Shown here: positions 1-11,425 of the stretch, piece after piece
How the letters are laid out: each line of letters begins with the position of its first letter
Numbering within the stretch: the first letter of the stretch is position 1
Assembly (NCBI GenBank): GCA_021904315.1
Contig: CM038909.1
Location: 22,482,212 to 22,546,211, forward strand
Direction: 5' to 3'
Length of the DNA stretch: 64,000 nucleotides
DNA from: Sphagnum magellanicum
Taxonomy: Eukaryota; Streptophyta; Sphagnopsida; Sphagnales; Sphagnaceae
Translations under genes and position numbers: made by a program
Notes under the pieces: generated by a model
Databases searched by the model: none
What the model saw: only the letters and a program-made list of their open reading frames with translations
What the model was told of the DNA's origin: nothing

Positions 1-3000
1 TTGATAAATTAGTAAGATAAATGTAAATGCATACAAAATATGTATACATTTCACACGTAAGTATAAAATCATGTAAGGCTATTTTATCTCATGTAAAAAG
101 ATGGTAAATGTAATTGTAAAAGCCACCCAAAAAACACATACACTTAATACAAGTTCACACATTATAAACCAAAACTTGGTTTGTTTATGCAAAGTCAATA
201 AATCTTTTTTCAATTATGATTCTTGAAGACCATAGTTTTCAATGTTTATCCCAACACTTGTGAACAAAGAGATCTAGGTGCCCATTAATGTGGGATCATA
301 TGGAAACAAAAGACACAAAAAAAAAGTTTTCATTTAAAAAATTGAAGTGATGTTCTTCATTTGGTGATGGCCTTGACTATGAGGCAAGACCATGATGAAA
401 GTGCATGTACATGTGCAAGATGACAAGGGGTGGAGTTCATATGAAACAAGACATTAATGAAGCTTATCACAAACTAAGAGTTGCAAGATGATCACAATAG
501 TATTGTACCTTTAGTACTAAGGCTAAACCCATGTTAACTAAAGTTAAACCTAAGTTAACCAATTTCAGGTTTAACATTGACTAAATTTAAGTTAAACTAA
601 TCATCACTAAACTAACTAAAAAGATAAATTAATTATGGTTAAATTGATTTAGGCAAAATTAACTAGGGTTAAACTAACCTAGATTAAATTAACCATGACT
701 AAATTAATTATGGTTAAAGTAGTTAAGAACTTAAATTAACCATATGGACTACATATGTGTACAAAAATTGAAATTTTAATTTAAGGTTTTAGTGAATTTT
801 ATTTGGCAAATTAAATTCAAAAATAAAATTTAAATAAATTTTCAATGTTTTGAAATTAATATAACAGATCACACTATATTTAATTTTAAAAAATTTAATT
901 TATTTTTAAAATTTAAATATAATATTTCTTAATTTGGAAAATAAAACCTTTTGAAACCTATTTAAATTTGTAATTTATTTGGAATTTATTTCTTTTCTAA
1001 AATATAAATTCAAAGAAAAAACCACAAGAACTGAAACAAAAATGAACAAAATTTTGAGCCCACAAAATTTTCAAAAAAACCCCAATTTTTTTGGTGATAT
1101 ATAAAAATATTAATAAATTAATTTGAATAGTTAATATTATTCATTATTATCATTATAATTACTACTTATTAATAGTAATATTAATAATATTGTTCAAGCC
1201 ATCACTTCACATGATAACAAAAAATAACATCACAAAATATATAAACACATATTTTGAACAAAAAAATGATTTTCTTAATATCACTATTTGATTTAATTGA
1301 TTTGGTTAGTTTGTTATTACATAGAACTTTGTAATTTTTAAATTCAAAAATATATGTAAATCGTAATTATTCTAAATACTCATTAATTCACAAATTCAAA
1401 TACATCATTTGAAACTTTGAATTGAGTTATAAATTTAGATATTATTTAAACTCATCTAATTTATTAATTTTCATGAAATTTTATGATTTTTTTCCATTTC
1501 AAAATGTGCAACAAAGATAGTTTTAAATATTTATTTAAAAAATTCATATGTAATGTATTAAATATTTGATTGAGTTATAACCTATAACCATTTCGGAAAA
1601 AACTAATTTATTATCATAATCATATTGAATTTTGTGATTCCTTTCAATTTCAACATGTTTTGAATATTTGTTTCAAAAATTCAAGCAATGTTTTCTTTTT
1701 TTTGGGTTAGACATTTCGCATATAATTATATGGGTACATTTGGTTTCTTTACTTTCATCATTGACTTCTATTTTATAATATTTTAAATTCAAAGTTTTAG
1801 ACATTCCATTAATTTACATATTCTGATTTATGCCACATATTTATCAAAAACTAATGTTTCAAAAAAATATCTTTAAAAATGTCATAACAAAAAAAAAATC
1901 ACTTTTGAAATTATGGTATTAAAATTGTATGCCTTAAATCTTATATCAAAATTTTAAATAAAATTAAAAGAATTGAATTCAATGTTATAATGTTTTTGTT
2001 GTAACAATGGATTTTACTATAATTTTATACATTACTTAATGTTTATTTTTTAAAATTTAAAATTTAAATGATATGTACATTAGTTTTATTCTACTCTTTT
2101 ATTAAATTAAAAAAAGGTACTTTATTCTATTATTTCATTTTTCTCATGTCATTTGATCATAAATAAATAAATAGATGGTTTATTTTGGGGCTAATTTAAT
2201 TTGGACATATATATGCAGTTAATTGATACATCACAAATATGAATTGAATCATATAATTTGAATAATTCAAGATTAGCATGTACATTTAGTAAATTCTTAT
2301 AATTTTTTTTCTATAATTGTGAGAGAGTAGCAAATTTTTAATTCATACTCCATTTTTTCCTTACATTTTTTCCAAATTTTTTCCTTTGTAAATTATTTAT
2401 TTATTTGAATAATTATGAGTAATAATTGAAATCATGATAAATATTTATTTGGTGATTTTTTTCGTAATGAATTTTTAAAAATGAAAACGTGATGTTTTTT
2501 CCATTTTATTAATACCACATCATTAAAAATAACATTATAATCATGTGTGTTATATTTTATGACTAATTGTAATCATGTTAGTTATATTAGTCAACATAGA
2601 CAAATCCACATGGGCACCCACATTTACCACGTGTGTAACATTTTGTTTGGTTTAATTATAATGCTAGATTTTTTAATCATAACGGACATTGTTACTTTTG
2701 ATCTTAGTAATGATGGACATATTTAGTCACTTCACACTATTAGTGTAGTTTAGATATTGATTATATAGTCATTTTAAACATGATGTTAATAGCATAAAAC
2801 CATGTTTTGTAATAGTGACATGTGTCAAATTGTCCATGCTTTGCCACATATCATCATCCTAGTGGCAGAGGATTTGACAATTGAGATTATTTTAAAGAAC
2901 TTTTAGTTTTGAAAACATAAATGATAATTAAAAATGAAACATGTCTGCAAACAATTCGCCCAATCTTAAAACACGTGTGACACATCAATTAGTTAGATTG

Positions 3001-3660
3001 TAGTTGTATAAATTCAACTACAACTAATTATATATGTATAGATGAATGCATATATTCGTATCATATATACATGTTGCATACATATTGTCACATGCAACTA
3101 AATGTCATGTGCAACTTGTTTTAAGCAATTACATAAATTTGAGTTTGCATGTGTTGTTTACAACTAAAATCAATTGCAAATGATAGTTGCAAAAACTTGT
3201 TTTTTTACTAGTGTAAGTAATCACAAAAGCCCTTGTTCGTTAGGTGTTGGAAGATGACAAGTTCATTTGTAAGGTTGAAAGCAATCACAACACAACCAAA
3301 ATGGTCATAACATGTTTGAAATGTTGGTTTCCATTTGTCACCTTCTCAAATATACACCAAATTATACACTCCATGCAACAAAGTTTCAAAAATAGTTTCA
3401 TCGAGGTTTCAAAGTGTTAGGTCACCCATATTTCAGACCCATCGATGTTCAAAGTTGATTTTCACATATCGGGTTTCAAAAGTTGTATTTTTTTTGGCTT
3501 GTATTTTTTTAATTGGTTGTGAGAGAAAAAAGAAAACATATAGACAAGAAACAAGTCACAAATGTGAAATTATTGGCACTATGGCATAAAAAGGTGCCAC
3601 ACAAATGGTTTTTATTTATCAGACAAGATTTTACGTTTCTAAGCCCATGGAGCAATGTGC
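1..3660. other. AT-rich intergenic DNA, no gene recognised
   Basis: This stretch is very AT-rich, with long A and T runs, and all frames are broken by frequent stops. I see no conserved protein motif, tRNA or rRNA on either strand. It contains a cluster of GTTAA/TTAAC motifs (listed separately) and, near 2815 and 3214, sequences ending in TAGTG that resemble CACTA-type termini, without convincing partners. The short frames at 3335-3589 and 3509-3830 have no recognisable product. Confidence 0.7.
530..745. repeat. Cluster of degenerate GTTAA/TTAAC motifs
   Basis: Variants of AGTTAAAC, GGTTAAA, ACTAAATT and AACTAACC recur every 10-20 bases over about 215 bp, in both orientations. There is no fixed period, so this is a degenerate short-motif array and not a clean tandem repeat. 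Its origin is unknown; some units (AGGGTTAAAC) look loosely telomere-like but never form the TTTAGGG repeat. Confidence 0.5.
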
Positions 3661-3662
3661 TT

Positions 3663-3753
3663 TGGTACTTTATTGAAAAAACAAAAATGGGATCCATTAG
3701 TTGTTCCATGCTTTTGTACTTTATTGAAAAAATAAAAATGGGATCCATTAGTC
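3663..3753. repeat. Two-copy tandem repeat, 51-bp period
   Basis: A segment containing TACTTTATTGAAAAAA and ATGGGATCCATTAG occurs twice, starting at 3666 and 3717. The copies differ at a single base (ACAAAAATGG versus ATAAAAATGG), so the duplication is recent or well conserved. It contributes to short open frames on both strands that have no recognisable product. Confidence 0.8.
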
Positions 3754-5027
3754 AAAATATTCAAACAGGCCTCACTTGGACATTTAGCACACTCGGATGC
3801 AATTTCAAAATGTTCAATGCAAGAAATTAGTTTTCCTTTTTGGGCTTCAATTTGGTGTCTTTGTAGGGTGAGGTGGAGTCGGGATGAAATTATCTTTGGA
3901 TGATGACCTAATGAGAAGTTGTAGCATGCCGGAATTTGGAAAAGACAAGGGAAGAGGGAGAAGATGGTGACGCCTTCTGATCTTGAGAGGGCAAGGGAGT
4001 GTTTTGTTTCTCCGTTGTGGGTTTGTGTGGATCAGGTTTCGTTGGGGCTAATATGGGCAACTTAATGTATGCCGGTGGTGTGTTTTCTTGTGCGTGATGA
4101 GCCTTGGCGATGGTGGAAGCTTGGCGGCGAAGATGGTGGCTGAATTAATGACGGCAGGAGGAAGGGAGCAAAATAAATGGGCTGAAGTTTTTGAAGCTAG
4201 GCACTTAGCACTTACAGAGGTTTTTTTCTCAAAGAGGTGTCGTGTGCAGTTTAGTAAGCAGTTTTGTGGTACTAGCATTGTAAGGTTTCTGTAGAGACTT
4301 CAGTAAATTTTCCGCTGTGCACTGAAGTTAGTACTCAGGAACCATGTAATAGAGCGGACATGAAGTTATTTGTGGTAATGGTGGGTGTGTGATAAGAAAC
4401 TTTGGGGACTTAAAGGCTGGTCTGTGACTGATGACATCAATAATCTGGGTTTATAGAGGTGTTGGGAGTGTAAAGTGAACTCCAGGGAAGCTTGACAGAT
4501 TGTACTGATCCGTAGTGGGAACCACAGGAGAGTTTATGTTTGGAGTTTGAACTAGGCTTGGGGAGACTGGAAACATGGATTTCACTATGTGTTCATCAGG
4601 GATGGTTTGTTAGGAAAGTTGGGAAATAGTCAGGGGTGGAAATAGATTATTCATGTCAAAAAGACCATGATAGCCCAGAGTGATCTCCGGAGGGATCTGA
4701 CCCAACCATTCCACTTACATTTCATGTTGATTGCTATCACTTGTGTTTAGTCTAGGATTGTTTCCAAACCAAATGTATTTGGTCTGATGATATAATGTGA
4801 AGTATCAGTGTTGTTTTGCAATTAATGGATGCACTGTTGAGACATGACACTGTCCAACATTTGTAAATACATGTGGATGGTTAATACATTGTTAACCATA
4901 GTTGTTAGTGGTGGGTCCATCGTGGTTATATGTGGGATAGATGTTAGAAAGCCCTTGGCACGCCCAAGTCAAACTTGATGGCAAAGGGCAGGCAAGGCAA
5001 TTTACTTACACATTAGTGAGTTTGAAT
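3754..5027. other. Intergenic DNA with no supported gene
   Basis: Base composition becomes less AT-rich from about 3,880 to 4,300. One open frame (4088-4294, 68 codons, plus strand) contains an Ala/Glu-rich stretch but matches no family I recognise. It has no visible splice or promoter context, so I do not call it a gene. The sequence to 5,027 is unremarkable and ends at the left terminus of the hAT-like element. Confidence 0.55.
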
Positions 5028-6968
5028 CATTGTTGGGCAGATATTCAAATATTTGGCTTGTTGGATATTGCTTATGTGATATCTTGCTCCTTGATATCTG
5101 AGGTTTATGTTAGATATAAGGAAGTTGATATCTAGACTGGATATCATATCCAAGCTTGGATTATGATATAAGTTAGTAACTAGCTTAGATTAGTAATTAA
5201 GTTAGTAAGCGCTTAAGTAAGAAAAAAGAAAAAGGTTGAGTTTGCAACTGCCACAACCTAACATCTTTTCTGGGAGAGAGTAAAAAGTCACAATTGGCTT
5301 TTCTAATTCTCTTTCATTCTCACTTTTTGTCCTCCCTTTCTTTTCTTTTTTTTTTCCTTTTCTTATTCTACTCTCATACTCTACTTACCCTTTCCTTGCT
5401 CTCTTGCAAGTTGTTCCAACCTTTGAAGTAAGTTTTTTTCTTTCCTTATTGTTTTTTCTTTTCTTTCTTTTTATTTTGTTTTTTAATTTCTTGAAATAAG
5501 TGTTTCTTTTATTTACTTTTGAATTTTTGTTTGTTTGGATGTAGGTTTAAAGTTTGAAGAAACAAAACAAATCACATTCTTCTTCACATATGTTTTTTTT
5601 TCATTACTATAAATTGCTTTTCTCTTTTGTTTGCTCTCTATTTTGTTTCTTCTTTTTAAATTGTTTTTACTATATTTCCTTTCGTTTATTTCTTTTTTTT
5701 TTACTATTTTTTGTTAATGTTTATTTCTATTTTTATTTTATCTATTTTCATTTTATTTTGGTGTGCTTTTTTTCTATTTTCTTTTTTTTAAGAAAATTAT
5801 GTTTTTAAATATTCAGTAAATTTTTTATTTGTTTTTGTTTGGATGCAGGTTTGATGTTTGAAGAAAGAAGACAAACCTCATTTGCTTTTAAATATGGTTT
5901 TTTTCATTACTATAAGTATTTTTCTCTTTATTTTGCTATTTGTTCTCTTTCAACTTTTTTGTAATCTATTTTTTTCTTTTCAAATTATTTTATTGTATTT
6001 TCCTTTCCTTGTTTCATTTGTTTCCATTCCTTTTTTATAACTTTTGTTTCCTCTTTTTCATTTATATTTTTTTCATTTTTTTAATTCTCTTTTTTTCATT
6101 TTATTTTTATTTTTTGTTTCTATTTTGTTTCTCAATTTTTTTTTGGTTTTGATAATATTTAGTATAATCAAAATAGAGTGTTTCTTTTTAACTTTTGTAT
6201 TTTTGTTTTGATTGGATGGAGGTTTGAAGGTTGTATAAAGAAGACAAACCTCATTCTTTTTGAAATAAGGTGTTTTCATGACTATAAGTTTTTTTTTGTC
6301 TTTTTTTTGCTCTCTGTTTTGTTTCTAATTTTTTGTCATCTGCTTTTTTCTTTTTTCTTTTAAATTAATTTTACTGTATTTCCTTTTCTTGTTCCATGTT
6401 TTAATCTTTTTTCTATTAAGTTTTTTTTTCTGGTTTTTGTTCTAATTAATTTTTTATTTTTTTCTGTTTAAAATATCTTTTCCAGTTTTTTCCTGTTTTG
6501 TATTTTACATATGTTTTTTTTTTTCTTTGTTTCAGCTTTGTTTCATTTTATTTTCTTTTTAATAACTTGTCTTCGTATTTTTGAATTTGAAATTTCAAGA
6601 CTACATGAGCTTTCTAAGTTTTTCAGCCTTCACGATGTAAAGGATCATTTATATTTTACTTTTGGCTTATCATAGTCAATTGTTTGACATGAGAGGAGTG
6701 AAATGTGAGCGTTCATGTTTTTTTCCTAAAAGTTTTGTAAACATTTGAAAAATCCGAATTGTTGATATTTGGAACTGATATCCAACTGATAAATAACAAC
6801 TGATTTTTGATAGATTGATATCCTAATCCGGAGAAAAAGATGAAAATAAGATATCGAACCCGGATATTTAAATTGGAATGTCATTTCTAATATCCGGTTC
6901 GGACAAATAATTCTGACCAGATATTCCTATCCGGCGAATATATAAAAGATGATATCCACCCAACACTG
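5028..6968. mobile_element. Non-autonomous hAT-like DNA transposon (~1.94 kb) with GATATC-rich ends
   Basis: The left end reads CATTGTTGGGCAGATATTC and the reverse complement of the right end reads CAGTGTTGGGTGGATATC, giving imperfect terminal inverted repeats. Both ends carry many GATATC/GGATAT motifs in either orientation (about 5034-5170 on the left, 6760-6960 on the right), a layout like subterminal transposase-binding repeats of hAT elements. The core is a T-rich strand-asymmetric tract with no transposase. The flanking 8-mers (GTTTGAAT and GTTGACTC) are only partly alike, so the target-site duplication is unproven. The CAGTG terminus is shared with elements at 16.7 and 17.5 kb. The LINE target site begins 42 bp beyond its right end. 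Confidence 0.6.
5537..6540 (+). repeat. Three degenerate ~300-370 bp tandem units in a T-rich tract
   Basis: A unit beginning GGATG(T/C/G)AGGTTT and followed by GAAGAA, ACAAACCTCATT, a T-run, CATTACTATAAG and TTTTGCTCTCT appears three times, starting near 5537, 5841 and 6213. Between anchors the sequence is almost pure T with scattered C, so purines are nearly absent from the plus strand. Open frames here encode mostly Phe and are a by-product of composition. Confidence 0.65.
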
Positions 6969-7009
6969 GTTGACTCAAAACCCTTTTCTTAAGATCCCTA
7001 TGTGCTAGA

Positions 7010-7031
7010 CAGTGGCTATATACCATTCAGG
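7010..7031. repeat. Left target-site duplication of the LINE/25S insertion
   Basis: A 22-bp segment ending TACCATTCAGG pairs with 14545-14566, ending TATCATTCAGG; 19 of 22 positions are identical. It abuts the 3' end of the minus-strand LINE. The three mismatches indicate that the insertion is not recent. Confidence 0.75.
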
Positions 7032-7065
7032 AGAACCCCAAGCGGGGAGGGAAGCAACAGCCCCA

Positions 7066-10000
7066 TCACATATTAAAAGAACGAAGGTAATACAAGGGGG
7101 GGAGGAAATGCCACTCAATGGTGGCATTGTCCTTTCCCAAGATGTTCATGTGAAGCCATTCACTTCTGAAATTAGATTCAATGCTAGCTTGGACACTCGG
7201 GTCTTTGGTGCGCCGTTGGGATCTAATGGCCTTCCAAGAGGCCATACCGACCTCAACGGTCGCCACCCAAGCCTGGGTGATCACCTTTAAGGTGGAATAC
7301 TGCTCACCATAGTGTTTCCTACATCTCTCAGTCCAAAGGTGGTACAGAACGAAGCTACGAAGAATATCAAGTGGTTGCCTGGGGTAAGTGAATCCGCCCT
7401 TGTGGTACGTGAGGAGGCCAGGTGGGTCCTCTTCGCTCTCCCTGGTTCCCTCGCCCAGAAGGACGAAGGGCCAGTTGATCACCATGTCCTGGGGCGCTTG
7501 CCATTCGATCCAAATTCTCTTGAAGGCGGCCCATGCGTGTTGAGCCAGTGGGCACTCCAGGAGGCAATGTTGGGGGGTCTCTTCCGCATTAGCATCGCAC
7601 ACCTTACATTGCGGGGCGATGCCCATGAGTTGAAGCCAAGTGCCTACTGGGAGGCCTTGGTTTAAAGTGAGCCAGATGAGAGTACCCACTTTGCGTGGTC
7701 GCGCGTTGTGCCAGAGCCTGGCGATTAGCTGGGCGCTGGATGTGTTGCAGAGATTGAGATCTTGAATGAAAGTCGCCATGTTGGAGGGGCGGGTCGGGGG
7801 TCGGGTGTTGAGGTAACCTCTTCTGGCGGTGTAGCCAAAGAAAGGAGCATCGCTGAGTGGCGGGTTGGGACGCCAATGCCATTCGCCCGGGTCCCATGGG
7901 AGCTCCCGGATGAAACCTGTTTCGAAGACCCAGTGGGTGAGGGTTTTTGCGCCCGGGGCCGGTAAATCCTTGGAAACTCTGAGAGTTGCGCCAGGTTTTT
8001 CTTGATGTAGGACTCTTACCGTGCGATATTTCGCCGTGTGAATCGTGTGAATGTGTTGCGAGGTTACATGGATATGGCTGTCTGGCGCGGATCTTTGGAA
8101 TTCTAGCACTTCGGCCTTTCCACGGGTGAGAGCGAGCACCTGATAGACCCAATCGAACGGGTTTCCTGTGTCGGGGGTTGGGTTGGCGATCCAATTTCCT
8201 ACTTTGATTTGGAAGTCAAGCTTGTCGGGACTCCATAAGATACTTGTTGTGATGATGTCCCTGCCTCGCATGTTCGAGGCGTGACGACTCATTCCCAATT
8301 CAGAGAGTCCTTTCCAATTCATGTTTTCCGGGTCCTAGAGGTGCTTGACCCGAGTGCACCCGGAGTGCGCCAGGGTGGACCCTTCGCCCCGTCCGCTTAC
8401 ACCAAGCGGATCGCCGCTTGCGTTGAGGATGGACGGGTTGCCGAAGATTGGCTGCCTGAGGATTTCCTCGCCAGTTGATGGATCTGATTTAGTTAGTCTT
8501 GACCTCACGTTCAGCCAAGCTCCTACGATGCTTTTCCACATCGAAGCTTGGAGTCTTTGAGCTTGGGCGCGGCGAGGAGCCAGTTGAGGTCGGGGTTGGT
8601 TGGGCCTTTGCCATGGACTGGTAGCCTGGTCTGGTCGGCATTGTGCCTGATCAGCTCCTTCCAAGGTTCGTCGCCTGGCGCAAGGCCCCTCACCATCAAT
8701 TTGGCGAGTAATGCTTCCGATTGCGATTTGGGGTCGGTGACTCCTAAGCCACCCTGAGCGGCTGGGAGCGCCAGGGTTTCCCATTTTACCTTGGCCCGAG
8801 TGGGAGTGTCCTTGCCGCCCCAGATGAAATTCCGAATAACCCCTCGTACTTGGCAACACATCTTGGGGTTGGGGTTCCAACAGCTACCAAGTACCATATC
8901 GATGCGAGCAGTACGTGGTTCGCCACCAGGATCCGCCCAGCCAAAGAGAGAGTGCTGTGACTCCAGCTAATGAGTTTGCCTTTGAGGGCAACCATCATGG
9001 AGTCAAAGTTCGCCTCGAGGGGGAGGTGGAATCCCACTTGGATCCCGAAGTACCTAGTTCCCTGTCTAGTTGGGATCCACCTGAGGCCTTCGCCTCCACC
9101 CCATTCCCACGTCCTTTCCTTCTTGCTCGCCCATATGGCGGCAGATTTGTGCCAGTTTACCTTCGCCCCGGATGCGAGGCAAAAGGTCTTGAGGACCCCT
9201 TTTGCCTTGTCGAGGTTAGTCGGGGAGCCTTGCAAGTACAAGGCCGTGTCGTCCACAAATGTTTGGTCTCTGATCAGCCCTCCTCTGGGCAGGGAGAGCC
9301 CTTCCACTCCGTACTTAGGGTTTGCCAACATGTAGCCCAACATGTCTGTGGCGAGAATGAAAAGATAAGGAGCCAAGGGGCATCCTTGTCTAATAGATCT
9401 AGCTAGTTGGAAATCAGGGCCTGCGACCCCATTTACCTTGATGGCGGAGGAGGCTGATTGGTACAAAGCCCCAACCCAGCGCACCCAAGTGTCGCTGAAG
9501 CCCAGCTTGGATAAGGCCGTGAAAAGGAACCCCCATTCGATCCTGTCGAATGCCTTCTCGAAGTCCAGGAGAAGGAGAACAAGGTCTTGCCCGCTTTCCT
9601 CCGCCCAACCCAAACCCTCTTGTGCCATAAAAACGTTGTCCAGAATGCTCCTCCCCTCCACAAAGCCCGTTTGATTGGGTCTAATGATGTGGGTGAATGC
9701 GGATTGGATTCTCCTTGTGAGGGTCTTCGCTAGGACTTTGTATATGCTTCCTAACAAAGTGATGGGTCTCCAGTTGCTGAGTTTGGCTCGATCCCCGGTT
9801 TTGGGGATGAGGGTGATCAAGCCCTTGTTGATGAAAGCTGAGGTTGCCCCGGAGTTGAACATGGCTGTGAAGGCTTGCGCTAAGGTTGGAGCAACCTTTT
9901 CTGCATACTCATGGAAAAACTCCATTGGAATACCATCATTGCCTGGCGCCTTGCCTTTGGGCAAGGCTTTTATGGCATCTAGGATGTCTTGGACTGTGAG

Positions 10001-11425
10001 GGCCCTTGTGAGCTGTGTGTTGATGTCTTGCTCGACTTTCACTGGCACGTTGGACTAGCATTCCGCCTGGGCCCCCTTTGTGCCGGGAGTGAGCGCATAT
10101 GAGGAGTAGAGTTGCGAGTAGTACTCGATGACGTATTGGGCAAGATCACTTTGGCCCGTGATGGGGCCGGACTCGGTGTTGAGCTCCCGCATGGGAGTTT
10201 TCTTTTTGCCTATCCTATGAAAGTCGAAGAAGGATTTTGAGCATGTGCCCCCATACCTAAGCCAGTTCGACGAGGAAAGATGCCTGTTGCGCTCCATTGA
10301 GGTCTGAAAGATCTCTGCCAGTTCGGCTTGTGAGTTGGAGAGGATACTCCTCACATCTTCATCCGCCGGATTCAATTAGAGTTGGATTTCGGCCAGGTGT
10401 ACCTTGTGGGTGCTGGCCCTCACATTCCTCCATTGTGCACGTTTTTTTTCCTTTGAGAGTCTTGTGTTGCACCGCATGACCCTTCTAGTGGCGGCCTCTA
10501 GCCATGTCGGCCAATCCGCTCCGTTGGGGGCGAGGGGGGGAAGGCTCCCGACCCACGCTTCCCACATTTCTTTCCTGCTTCCTTCATCGCTCAAAAGCGA
10601 AACATCGAAGTAGCGTGAGGGGTTGATGGGGGCGTTGTGTTGCCCCCATATCGTCATGACTAGTGGCGAGTGGTCCATGAGGTTTCTCAGTGAGGCCGCC
10701 GCCTCTATTCTCCCCCCTCTTTCCTCTATTGTTTGGGAGACCATGAACCTGTCTATCCGAGAGACGACGGAGGTGACTCCCGTCCTCCTGTTGTCGTAGG
10801 TGAAGGCTTTCTTTGTGAGCTTCCGGAAGCTATCTAAGTGCCAGGCATCCGTTAGACCATACCTCAGGGTCATGTGGTGCCATGAGGCGGATTCTCTTCT
10901 GAGCATCGGCCTCACCCCGGTTGCACCACTCCAGTCCTTCCCCTCATGGTGATTGCAGTCGCCCCCCAATATGATGTGATCTGCGGCGAGGTCTGCTTGA
11001 TGGATCTTTTGCCACAAACGAGCCCTGTCGTTGGAGGATTGCGGGGCGTAAACATTGACAATAGTTAGTGTTCCATTGTCTGGAGCTTGCAGCGTGATGA
11101 ACTGCGCCTGGCCCTCCATCAGGGTTCCATGTGCTGTTATGAGTGGGGCAATTGCCTTATCGACCAGGATGGCCGTTCCGGCGCTGACTCTGTGTGATCT
11201 CCCTAAGGGAATACCCTCGTTCCAAAAGGCGCTTTCGCGCCAGAATTCCATGCCCTTGGCAGCGCCCTGGGCATCCTCTTTCCCTAAGTGGTGCTCTTGA
11301 ATAAGCACAATTTGGGGGGGGGTTGGGAGAGAGGCGAGCCAAGCCTTAATTTCTTTGGGCTTGGACTTGCCTCCCCTCAGGCCTTTCACGTTGAGGGAGG
11401 TCAATGTGAGGGGCTTATCAGTCAT
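7066..11425 (-). pseudogene. LINE ORF2 (APE endonuclease, reverse transcriptase, zf-RVT), inactivated
   Basis: The frame opens at ATG 11423-11425. Residues about 1-230 form an APE-type endonuclease with SLNVKGL, QEHHL, GGDCNHHEGKDW, SRIDRF and the terminal DHSPLV motif. The reverse transcriptase (about 10000-9100) has KAPGNDGIP, NWRPITLL, LLLDFEKAFDRIEW, IRQGCPLAPYLF and the catalytic FVDD at 9248-9259. Near the C-terminus a zf-RVT domain (about 7540-7612) has CKVC followed by HCLLEC. The frame is broken by TAA at 10376-10378, TAG at 10055-10057, frameshifts near 8880 and 8555, and TAG at 8335-8337, and ends with TGA at 7066. Each break is a single-base or single-codon lesion, so the domain order is clear. 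It supplied target-primed reverse transcription when intact. Confidence 0.9.

Noticed and set aside
4088..4294. A 68-codon open frame with Ala/Glu-rich sequence
   Set aside because: No recognised family, no supporting splice or promoter signals, and overlapping frames of equal length on the other strand.
5554..6363. Several Phe/Leu-rich open frames on the plus strand that look like membrane proteins
   Set aside because: They arise from a T-rich, low-complexity tract with tandem units; the codons are almost all TTT/TTC/CTT and no domain is present.
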